DNA from: CBDCVA01 sp965222935 [NCBI: Candidatus Latescibacterota bacterium]
GTDB lineage: Bacteria > Latescibacterota > CBDCVA01
Length of the DNA: 64,000 nucleotides
Assembly: GCA_965222935.1 (NCBI GenBank)
Contig: CBDCVA010000001.1
Span: 372,001-436,000 of the forward strand
Reading direction: 5' to 3'
In this document: positions 52,327 through 59,684 of the stretch, piece by piece
How the letters are laid out: each line of letters opens with the position of its first letter
Position numbering within the stretch: position 1 is the first letter of the stretch
The notes under the pieces: model-generated
The model's input: the letters and a program-made list of their open reading frames with translations, nothing else
The model's database searches: none
What the model was told of the DNA's origin: nothing
Translations under genes and position numbers: made by a program

Positions 52327-53787
52327 ATGACGGTTGAAGCGGCGCGACCCAAGCTTCGTCAGCTTGACCCGTACAGATGGGAGGTCGTCAAAGAAGGCGG
52401 AATGCGCGTCCCTGGCCTGGTGTACGCCTCGGGCGAGTTGATGAAAGCGATCGAGAACGATCAGAGCCTCGTTCAAGTCCAGAACGTCGCCCACCTGCCC
52501 GGCATCGTCGGTCGCTCCATCGCCATGCCGGATATCCACTGGGGCTACGGTTTTCCCATCGGCGGCGTGGCGGCGACCGACCCGGCCGAAGGCGGAGTGA
52601 TCTCCCCCGGCGGCGTGGGTTACGACATCTGTTGTGGCGTTCGCCTCGCCCGGACCAACCTCACCCGTGCCGAGATAGCGCCCAAGCTCGATCGGCTGGT
52701 TGGTGAGCTCTTCAACCGGGTACCGACCGGTGTGGGCGCCTCGGGTGCCATCCGCAAGCTCTCGGTCGCGGAGGAACGACGGTTGACGGTCAATGGCGCG
52801 CGCTGGGCGGGCGAACTGGGCTATGCAACGGATGCCGACCTCGAACGCACGGAGGAGAGCGGCCGGATGGCCGGCGCCGATCCCGCGGGCCTCTCCGAGC
52901 GCGCGATTGAGAGGGGACGGAACCAGGTAGGGACGCTGGGCTCCGGCAACCACTTTCTGGAGGTGGACGTCGTCGAGCAAGTGTTCGATTCCGCCATCGC
53001 GTCGGCCTTCGGGCTGGAGAAAGGTCAGATCGTCGTGCTCATTCACTGTGGATCGCGCGGGTTCGGCTATCAGGTCTGTGATGACTTCCTGCGCGTGATG
53101 GAGCGCGCGGCACGCACCTACCACATTAGTTTGCCCGATCGGCAGCTCGCCGCGGCTCCCGTCCACTCGCCCGAGGGCGAGGCCTACATCACCTCGATGG
53201 CCTGCGCGATGAACTACGCCTGGACCAACCGCCAGGTGATCTTGCACCTCGCGCGCGAGGCGTTCGGAAAGGCGCTGGACATCTCGCCGCGGGACCTGGC
53301 CATGGAGATGGTCTACGACGTGGCGCACAACATTGCCAAGCTCGAGGAGCACGAGATCAATGGTGAGCGAAGGCGCGTTCTCGTCCACCGCAAGGGCGCG
53401 ACGCGGTCGTTTCCTGCTGGGCATCCCGATGTACCCGAGCCCTACCGAGCGGTGGGCCACCCGGTCCTGATCCCCGGCGAGATGCTGGGCGGCTCTTACG
53501 TCTGTGTGGGCACCGAGGAGTCGATGCAGGAGACGTTCGGCAGTTCGGCGCATGGGGCTGGCCGGCGTATGAGCCGCAAGGCGGCGCTCAAGCGGGCCAA
53601 GGGCCGCGCCATCGACCGCGAGATGGCCGCGCAAGGCGTCCAGGTGCGCGCCCGGGGACGTCGCACGCTCGGCGAGGAGATGCCCGAGGCCTACAAGGAC
53701 GTCTCGCAGGTCGTGGACGTGATCCACAACGCTGGGATAGCGCGAAAGGTTGTCCACCTCAAGCCGATCGGGGTGATCAAAGGGTAG
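52327..53787 (+). CDS. rtcB: RNA-splicing ligase RtcB
   Basis: 486 residues from ATG 52327, preceded by GAGAGGTGATGG; a TTG at 52309 is less likely. Conserved parts: MPDIHWGYGFPIGG, GVGYDICCGVRL (Cys and Asp metal ligands), LGSGNHFLEV, LIHCGSRGFGYQ and the guanylated His in SSAHGAGRRMSR, ending PIGVIKG. Joins 2',3'-cyclic phosphate or 3'-phosphate RNA to 5'-OH RNA using GTP. Together with archease it forms an RNA repair module. Confidence 0.96.
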   Translation: MTVEAARPKLRQLDPYRWEVVKEGGMRVPGLVYASGELMKAIENDQSLVQVQNVAHLPGIVGRSIAMPDIHWGYGFPIGGVAATDPAEGGVISPGGVGYDICCGVRLARTNLTRAEIAPKLDRLVGELFNRVPTGVGASGAIRKLSVAEERRLTVNGARWAGELGYATDADLERTEESGRMAGADPAGLSERAIERGRNQVGTLGSGNHFLEVDVVEQVFDSAIASAFGLEKGQIVVLIHCGSRGFGYQVCDDFLRVMERAARTYHISLPDRQLAAAPVHSPEGEAYITSMACAMNYAWTNRQVILHLAREAFGKALDISPRDLAMEMVYDVAHNIAKLEEHEINGERRRVLVHRKGATRSFPAGHPDVPEPYRAVGHPVLIPGEMLGGSYVCVGTEESMQETFGSSAHGAGRRMSRKAALKRAKGRAIDREMAAQGVQVRARGRRTLGEEMPEAYKDVSQVVDVIHNAGIARKVVHLKPIGVIKG

Positions 53788-54245
53788 GGCTTGCTTGTCC
53801 TCTCGGTCGTATCGAAGAAGGAGCCAGGCGGGTGGCGGGAATAGCCTGGGAGTGAGCGGCCCGATCCTTGTCGCCGCCCTATTGCGCCATTGGGGCTATG
53901 GCTTGGTGCTGGCATGGCTGGTCCTCGTCTCCCAGCCTGAGGTAGCTGGCTAGACGTCTGACATTTGTCCGGACGCGGCCGCGTCATAGGGTTTTTCCAC
54001 CGGACAGAAGGGCAGAGCCTCCCCGATGGGGAGTCCAGGGCGGTCCGTCCCTGGCTATTCGCACAAAAAAAGCGCGCTGACGGCCGGAATGTCACCTATA
54101 TGACTGTTGAGTCTATGCGACCACCTATCTATGGGTTACGTTTACACCATGGAAATTCTCGGCAAAGCTGGGGAGCGTTGAGATGGGAAATCCCCCCGAA
54201 AAGCGACGACTCAGCAAACGAGCCGAAATTTGACCAGGAGGTCCC
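53788..54245 (+). other. 458-bp intergenic region with three consecutive hairpins (candidate leader RNA)
   Basis: No gene is supported. Structures seen: GTCCGG (53967-53972) with CCGGAC (54000-54005) enclosing the palindrome ACGCGGCCGCGT (53973-53984); CTCCCC-GAT-GGGGAG (54019-54033); and one nucleotide later CCAGGG with CCCTGG around an 8-nt loop (54035-54054). An A7 run follows, not a T-run, so it is not an intrinsic terminator on the plus strand. It may be a cis-regulatory RNA for the hydrolase gene at 54246 (about 190 nt downstream) or an independent small RNA. Confidence 0.45.
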
Positions 54246-55157
54246 ATGCCAGCCGGAAAATGCCGAATCGGCATCGCGCAAGTGGCCAGCGTGCTCTGTG
54301 ACGTTGAGCAGAACCTGGAGATCACCGCCGACTATGTCCGCCAGGCGAAGGCCGAAGGCGTCGATCTGTTAGTCTTTCCGGAACTGGCTCTGACCGGCTA
54401 CTTGGCTAAAGAACGGTTTACTGAGGTCGCGCTCCGGCTCGACAGCCCCGAGATCGAACGTCTCAAGACCCTCTCCCAGGAAGTCCCGATCGTCACAGGT
54501 TTCGTCGAAGAGACTCCCGATGTGAACTTCTTCAACAGCGCGATCTACCTTTCAGGTGGGAAGATCCGACACCTCCACCGCAAGGTCTACCCGCCTACCT
54601 ACGGCATCTTCGAGGAGAAGCGCTACTTCGGTGCCGGGGATGAGGTCGCGGCCTTCGACACCGACCTCGGGCGAATGGCTATGCTGGTCTGTGGAGACTG
54701 CTGGCACCTCCCGCTACCCTATCTGGCAGCCCACGACGGCGCGGACACGCTCTTGTTCCTGGCGGCCAGTTCGGATGAGGGGCTCTCACCCACCATTTCG
54801 TCTCGAAAGGCGTGGGAACGGATGAACCAGAGCTATGCATTGACCCTCTCCTGCTTTGTGGTCTTCGCCAATCGGGCGGGAACGGAGGGGGATCTGCACT
54901 TCTGGGGCGGATCGCACATTGTGCTGCCCGACGGCAACATGCTGGTCCAGGGGAAGTTCGGAGAGCCGGACCTGGTGATCGGTGAAGCCGACCCATCCAT
55001 GATGCGGCGCCAACGGATCATTCTCCCCTTCCGTCGGGACGATAGCCTCGATTTCGTACTCCACCTCGGAGAGAGAATTTACCAGGCCAAAGCCCGACAT
55101 CGCGACGCGTTTCTCACCAAGCTCACCGAAGAGGCCGAACAAGGAGGGCCACCCTGA
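54246..55157 (+). CDS. carbon-nitrogen hydrolase (nitrilase superfamily)
   Basis: 303 residues; AGGAGGT 6 nt before the ATG. The catalytic triad is visible: Glu in FPELALTGY, Lys in HRKVYPPTYG, Cys in LVCGDCWH. Members hydrolyse amides, carbamoyl compounds or nitriles; the substrate here is unknown. Its stop overlaps the next start (TGATG), so it forms one operon with the amidohydrolase and probably the putative glycosidase downstream. Confidence 0.9.
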   Translation: MPAGKCRIGIAQVASVLCDVEQNLEITADYVRQAKAEGVDLLVFPELALTGYLAKERFTEVALRLDSPEIERLKTLSQEVPIVTGFVEETPDVNFFNSAIYLSGGKIRHLHRKVYPPTYGIFEEKRYFGAGDEVAAFDTDLGRMAMLVCGDCWHLPLPYLAAHDGADTLLFLAASSDEGLSPTISSRKAWERMNQSYALTLSCFVVFANRAGTEGDLHFWGGSHIVLPDGNMLVQGKFGEPDLVIGEADPSMMRRQRIILPFRRDDSLDFVLHLGERIYQAKARHRDAFLTKLTEEAEQGGPP

Positions 55158-55999
55158 TGCTACAATACCCGCAGAACCGCTTCGATTCGGCGGTCTACCG
55201 CTTCGATTTCCACACTGACCTCGGAGTCATCGAGACGCACCAGCACCTCTCGGAGCCCGGCATTGAAGACCGCACGTTCGGCTGGGGAAACAACGACATA
55301 GATACCATCCTTCGGACCATGGATCGATGCGGTGTGGAGGCCGCCATCCTTCAGCCGCCGGGCGGTGCGAGTGACCCCATCAGGGTGCATCGTCTCATCG
55401 CCGAGTACGCCGAACAATATCCCGGCCGCATCTTTGGCATCGCCAGCCCGAACATCAAGGAATTCGGCGAGGAGAAGACGGTTAGGGAGCTGGAGCATTG
55501 CGTCAACGAGCTGGGGTTTGTAGGCATCAAGTTCCATGGGTTCTCGCACGGCATCAATCCCATCTCCCCTCTGGCAAAGGTCTACTTCGATACGGCCCGG
55601 CGGCTCAACGTCCCGCTGATGGTCTGCGTGGGGGCGCACGGCCAACCGTTCACCAACCCCGAGCTGTTCATAGAACGGGCATGCGAGTATCCGGACCTCA
55701 AGATTATCGCCGCCCACATGGACTATGTCGTCGCGGAGACGCTGATCGCCAACGCAGCGCGACTGGACAACCTTTACCTGAGCACGTCTCTCTCGATCGC
55801 GCCCTATCTGGAGCGGGCGCTGGACAGGGTCGGCCCCTCGAAGGTGATGCTTGCCTCGGAGGATGCCGCTAGCATCCCTGCGGAGATCGCCAAAGTCGTC
55901 TTCAGTTCACACGCCGACGAAGAGCTGGAAGGGATGTTTCGCACGACGCCGATCGAGGTCTTTGGTCTCGAAGGACGTTTGGCGTCGAACGGGGGCTGA
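55157..55999 (+). CDS. amidohydrolase (Amidohydro_2 / TIM-barrel metal-dependent hydrolase)
   Basis: 280 residues. N-terminal metal motif HxH in ETHQHLSEP; GIASPNIKEFGEE and VGIKFHGFSHG (strand with a conserved Lys/His); MVCVGAHGQPF; IIAAHMDYV; and VMLASEDAAS with the Asp-type ligand region. Resembles the ACMSD/4-oxalomesaconate hydratase-like family that hydrolyses or decarboxylates small ring or acid compounds. Coupled to the nitrilase-family gene, suggesting sequential steps on one nitrogenous substrate (inference). Confidence 0.85.
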   Translation: MLQYPQNRFDSAVYRFDFHTDLGVIETHQHLSEPGIEDRTFGWGNNDIDTILRTMDRCGVEAAILQPPGGASDPIRVHRLIAEYAEQYPGRIFGIASPNIKEFGEEKTVRELEHCVNELGFVGIKFHGFSHGINPISPLAKVYFDTARRLNVPLMVCVGAHGQPFTNPELFIERACEYPDLKIIAAHMDYVVAETLIANAARLDNLYLSTSLSIAPYLERALDRVGPSKVMLASEDAASIPAEIAKVVFSSHADEELEGMFRTTPIEVFGLEGRLASNGG

Positions 56000-56013
56000 G
56001 GGGGAAGCCGGTC

Positions 56014-57693
56014 ATGAGAATCGAGCTATCGCAGGAGCATGTGGCTGCCGTCGGGCGGCGCCGCAGGATCATCAACCACTACGATCACGGCGCGAACACC
56101 TTCGCCTTCGAGGCTTTCGATCTGGAGCAGGTGGTGAAGACCAAGTTCGAATTCACCGACCGCGAGGGGAACCAGACCGACAGCATCTGGTGGGACTGGA
56201 GTGAGGGCAATCTGGCTTGCTATCCCAGCGAAATCGTTCCTCAGGTCGATTTTCCGCAGTACAAAAAATGGTTCGATGCTGGGATCGACCCGATGCGCGT
56301 GTTCCTGGAGGCGACCAAGGGGCGGGGGCTTGAGGTCTTCCACAATTACCGGGTCAACGGCAGCGACAACGATGTCCCCGGGAAGATCACAACCGTTCCG
56401 ATGAAAGAAGCCCACCCTGAGTGGCTGATCGACTGGAACCCGGGTGGGGAGCCGATTCGGGGGATTCCCTGGAATCCAGACGCCAACGGGTACTGGAACT
56501 TCGCCATCCCGGAGGTGCGAGCGTATAAGCTCAGCATCCTGCGTGAGCTAGCGGAGAACTATGACTTCGACGGCATCAGCCTGGATTTCGCCAGGACGCC
56601 CTACGTCTTGCCACACGGTCGGAAGTGGGAACACAACGGTGCGCTCACGGAGCTCATGCGCAGCGTCCGTGCCATGCTCCTGGAGGTCGCCGAGAAACGC
56701 GGGCGGCCGTTTCTTCTGGCAGCTCGGGTGCCGGAGAATCTGCTCGGCTGCCACTTCGACGGCATGGACGTCGAGACCTGGGCGCGGGAGCGGCTGGTGG
56801 ACCTCTTTGTGCTGGGCGTTCGGACGGTCGATGTGGACATCGCGGCATTTCGCCGTATCACGGCTGGGACGCATATCAAGCTCTATCCCTGCCACGACGA
56901 CTACCACGCCACCGACGGTTACAAGTATGCGCCGATCGAGGTGCTGCGGGGTATCGCGGCCAACTGGTGGCAGCAGGGAGCCGACGGCATCACGGTGTTC
57001 AACTTCAACAGCGTCAGCCTGGAGACCCTGCGCAGTGTGGGACTGATACCGGGCCAAGGGCGCAGTTTTGAAGCTGCTCGCGCGGACTGGGAGGGAGCCC
57101 GGCAGGCGCTGGAAGAGATCGGCGATCCCCAGACGCTTCGGCACAAGGACAAAGTCTTCGTCGTCGAGCGCCGCGCCGGTGGGCACCCGGTGAACATCGG
57201 CTACCCGGAGCAAAGACGGGTGCAGCACTGGATGTACTTCAACTCCAACGTGCTTGCGCCGCTACCGACGGCACTGGCGGGCGACGGCTTCGAGACGCTA
57301 CTGACCGTGGCCGTGGGCGACGACGTGAACGCCGAGGCCGAGCACATCGATGAGCTCACACTGCGGGTCCTGCTCTCGGACCCCTCCGCGGAAGACCTGC
57401 CCGAAGAAGCGCGCATCGAAGCGGGCCTGATCCGGCCTGCCCCGTATCCCGACGACGAGGACCTTCGCACCCTCCCGATTTCTAAAGGCACGCTGGAGCA
57501 CCTGGAGATCCGGCTCAACGGCGCCCTTCTGGAGCTGCCTTCGGTGGAAGAGGGGTGGCTGGTGTACGACACGGCGCCAGTGCTGTTCGCGGTAGGGGAG
57601 AATTTGCTGGGGTTGCGTGCGACCGAGCAGCCGGCGGGGGTTGGAGAAGAAATCTCCGTCGAAAAGCTCGAAGTGCACGTGAAGTATCGTTGA
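56014..57693 (+). CDS. putative glycoside hydrolase-like TIM-barrel protein
   Basis: 559 residues, no signal peptide. The first ~370 residues look like a glycosidase barrel: a DSIWWDWSEGN strand, GRGLEVFHNYRVNG, FAIPEVRAYKLSILRELA, DGISLDFARTPYVLP (Asp-rich strand 4 end, possible catalytic site), VDLFVLGVRTVDVD, and QQGADGITVFNFNS. A beta-rich C-terminal domain (390-559) follows. Resembles uncharacterised GHL-type proteins (GHL10 group) common in FCB and Planctomycetes genomes. 14 nt after the amidohydrolase, same operon. Substrate unknown. Confidence 0.7.
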   Translation: MRIELSQEHVAAVGRRRRIINHYDHGANTFAFEAFDLEQVVKTKFEFTDREGNQTDSIWWDWSEGNLACYPSEIVPQVDFPQYKKWFDAGIDPMRVFLEATKGRGLEVFHNYRVNGSDNDVPGKITTVPMKEAHPEWLIDWNPGGEPIRGIPWNPDANGYWNFAIPEVRAYKLSILRELAENYDFDGISLDFARTPYVLPHGRKWEHNGALTELMRSVRAMLLEVAEKRGRPFLLAARVPENLLGCHFDGMDVETWARERLVDLFVLGVRTVDVDIAAFRRITAGTHIKLYPCHDDYHATDGYKYAPIEVLRGIAANWWQQGADGITVFNFNSVSLETLRSVGLIPGQGRSFEAARADWEGARQALEEIGDPQTLRHKDKVFVVERRAGGHPVNIGYPEQRRVQHWMYFNSNVLAPLPTALAGDGFETLLTVAVGDDVNAEAEHIDELTLRVLLSDPSAEDLPEEARIEAGLIRPAPYPDDEDLRTLPISKGTLEHLEIRLNGALLELPSVEEGWLVYDTAPVLFAVGENLLGLRATEQPAGVGEEISVEKLEVHVKYR

Positions 57694-57747
57694 GGGCGCA
57701 CCGGGACCCGGCGTCCGTTCGGGTTGTGCCGAGAAAGGAGCGAAACG

Positions 57748-58260
57748 ATGGCGGAGAGGGGCTGGAACTGGGAGGTGCCCGAGGCAGAGAGCGACCGCGC
57801 GGCGCACATGCTTTCGGCCATGGACAACAACCATGCGGTACTGCTAAAGGCGGGCGAGGGGCTCTCGACCGAGGAGCTCTGGTGGCGGCCCGTGCCTGAG
57901 ATGGTTTCGATAGGAAATCTCCTCGCTCATTGCGCCGGCAGCGAAAACACGTGGGTCCGCAACGCCATCAGTGGTGAAGGCGCCGCGCGCAACCGAGACC
58001 ACGAGTTCGCCGCCGAAAGGCACGGCGACCTAGGGACTTTGACCACCCGCCTCGATGAGGTCCGAGCCAACACCAAGCGCGTGGTCGGCGCGCTCTCCGA
58101 TGCGGAGCTGAGCACACCCGTCGAGCGAAGCGGCGCGCCTAGGGGCCCGGGAGTCTACAGACCCGACTGGGTCCTCGCCGTCTTGATCTATCACGAAGCG
58201 CACCACGCGGGCCAGGCGCACCTCATCCGCCGCCTGATCGAGGCGCGCAGGGCGGGTTAA
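57748..58260 (+). CDS. DinB-family protein
   Basis: 170 residues from ATG 57748 (AAAGGAG upstream, better than ATG/GTG at 57724). Four-helix DinB/YfiT bundle: NHAVLLKAGEGLSTEELWWRP at the N-terminus, the metal His in NLLAHCAGSENTW, and EAHHAGQAHLIRRL near the C-terminus, giving the His3 metal triad. Often thiol transferases (bacillithiol or mycothiol S-transferase type) or damage-response proteins. Function unknown here. Confidence 0.85.
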   Translation: MAERGWNWEVPEAESDRAAHMLSAMDNNHAVLLKAGEGLSTEELWWRPVPEMVSIGNLLAHCAGSENTWVRNAISGEGAARNRDHEFAAERHGDLGTLTTRLDEVRANTKRVVGALSDAELSTPVERSGAPRGPGVYRPDWVLAVLIYHEAHHAGQAHLIRRLIEARRAG

Positions 58261-58302
58261 GTCCCGCGTCTGCAACAGGCCATCCCACGTACATCGAACC
58301 GC

Positions 58303-58374
58303 CATCCTGAGCTCGTACATCCTGAGCTTGTCGAAGGATCGAAGATGTCCCTCTCCCCGCAATGCGGGGAGGGG
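58303..58374 (+). repeat. tandem 15-bp repeat plus 11-bp palindrome between convergent genes
   Basis: Two copies of CATCCTGAGCTYGTM lie head to tail (58303-58317 and 58318-58332), followed by CCTCTCCCCGC-aat-GCGGGGAGGGG (58350-58374), an 11-bp stem with a 3-nt loop. CATCCTGAGCTTGTCGAAGG-type sequences are dispersed intergenic repeats in many bacterial genomes. It may act as a bidirectional terminator between DinB and the Nudix gene. Confidence 0.6.
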
Positions 58375-58410
58375 CTTGGGGTTGGCGTCGGTCTGCGGAG
58401 AGGGAAGGGT

Positions 58411-59028
58411 CTACGGGCGGACGCTCTTACCTAACCGCTCTTTGTGGCCTTCCAGCCACTGAAGAGCGATGAGCGTTGGGCCGTCCGCGCTCGGGTCGGC
58501 CATCACCCGTTCGAGCGCGGTCTTGGCGGGCAGTTCGACGACCTGGATCGCCTCGCCCTCGTCAACACCGCCGCCAGGGCCCACGCGGTCCCGCTCGGTC
58601 ACGACCGCCGCGAACAGGTGAGCGTGCTCCGAGCAACCGCCGGAGCTTGGGTAGAAGCTCGCGATGTGCTCCAGCTCGCCGAGGCGGTAGCCCACCTCTT
58701 CAAGGGTCTCGCGCCGCGCTTCGCTCTCAGGGTCGGCGTCGGGCGCGATGGTTCCCGCGACGATCTCCAGCATCCAGCCTTTCCCATCGCGCAGGTAGAC
58801 GGGATAGCGGAACTGGCGCGTGAGGATGACGACGTCGCGCTTGGGGTCATACAGCAGGACAGCCGCCGCGTCGCCCCGCTCCAAGACGAGCCGGGTGACG
58901 GGTGCGCCCAGGCCCCCCTGGGGCTGGGGTTCCTGAACCACCACGCGCTCGAGCTTATAGATGCCGTCGTACTCGCGGGACTGCTCATGGACGCGAGCGC
59001 GCTTTGGGGTCTCCGGGCTCTCGTTCAA
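58411..59028 (-). CDS. Nudix hydrolase (ADP-ribose pyrophosphatase-like)
   Basis: 205 residues from TTG 59028, which overlaps the VOC stop (TTGA). The Nudix box reads GTIAPDA then RRETLEEVGY: the RExxEExG metal-binding core is intact, while the Glu usually found at the GX5E position is Ala. RQFRYPVYL and MLEIVAGT before the box, and SSGGCSEHAHLF after it, are typical of ADP-ribose pyrophosphatases (NudF type). Converts ADP-ribose to AMP and ribose-5-phosphate, or hydrolyses a similar substrate. Confidence 0.9.
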   Translation of the reverse strand: MNESPETPKRARVHEQSREYDGIYKLERVVVQEPQPQGGLGAPVTRLVLERGDAAAVLLYDPKRDVVILTRQFRYPVYLRDGKGWMLEIVAGTIAPDADPESEARRETLEEVGYRLGELEHIASFYPSSGGCSEHAHLFAAVVTERDRVGPGGGVDEGEAIQVVELPAKTALERVMADPSADGPTLIALQWLEGHKERLGKSVRP

Positions 59029-59402
59029 GTGCTAGGAGGCCTTGACTCGTGGTGGATCACTTCGATGAGGTTGCAGTCGGGGTCGAGGCAGAACAGGACG
59101 TCGGAATCGTCGTCCCGCTTATCCGGCGGCGAGGCGATTTCAACGCCCTGCCGCACGAGTTCCTCGTGGGCCTTCCCGAAGTGCTCCACCTCGATGGCCA
59201 TGTGCGCCCGCGAATCCTTCGGCGGCTCATCGTTGACGATGATATGTAGTTGCCCGTCGCCCACCTGGTACCAGGCCCCCGAGAAGTTGAGGCCGGGCCG
59301 CGGAATCTCGCACAGGCCGAGGATGCCCCCATAGAACTTCCGGGTCCGTTCGATGTTGTTGACCGTGATGGTCACGTGATGAAAACCAAGCACGCGAATC
59401 AT
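59025..59402 (-). CDS. VOC (glyoxalase/bleomycin-resistance-fold) protein
   Basis: 125 residues. Two paired beta-alpha-beta-beta-beta modules: FHHVTITVNNIERTRKFY in module 1 with the first metal His, QLHIIVNDEP, then HMAIEVEHFG in module 2 and NLIEVIHHE with the Glu ligand. Could be a glyoxalase I-like lyase, dioxygenase or epimerase; not resolvable. Upstream of, and coupled to, the Nudix gene. Confidence 0.87.
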   Translation of the reverse strand: MIRVLGFHHVTITVNNIERTRKFYGGILGLCEIPRPGLNFSGAWYQVGDGQLHIIVNDEPPKDSRAHMAIEVEHFGKAHEELVRQGVEIASPPDKRDDDSDVLFCLDPDCNLIEVIHHESRPPST

Positions 59403-59563
59403 ACCAAAGCTCCCTTCGGCGCGAGCAATGCCACTCGCATAAACAATTAGGTTGCGAGGGGAAGCGGTGTCAAGCGCCCGTCAGAGTGGCGGTGAATGCG
59501 CGATGGCTCTGCCAAGTTGGCAGAAAAGGTGCGGGAGGCATAGACGTGTGTTTGCCGTATCAC

Positions 59564-59592
59564 CTTGAGTCACCATAGATTAAGGCCTCAAG
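59564..59592 (+). promoter_or_regulatory. HAIR-like inverted repeat upstream of clpB
   Basis: CTTGAGT (59564-59570) and CCTCAAG (59586-59592) resemble the two half-sites of the HspR-associated inverted repeat CTTGAGT-N7-ACTCAAG, which controls clpB/dnaK in other phyla. The spacing here is 15 rather than 7 and the right half has one mismatch, so the match is partial. The flanking 59403-59684 region is otherwise non-coding. Confidence 0.35.
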
Positions 59593-59684
59593 GCCCCCGC
59601 GGCATGAGGATTGCTCGGTTAAGGTGTTGGTATTGTGATAGTATTCTAGCCCGAGCCGTTGACTAACGAGAGAGGTTTGGACCT

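Noticed and set aside
54055-54075. A7 run after the hairpins as an intrinsic terminator
   Set aside because: On the plus strand a T-run is required after the stem, and on the minus strand the T-run would precede the stems; neither orientation fits.
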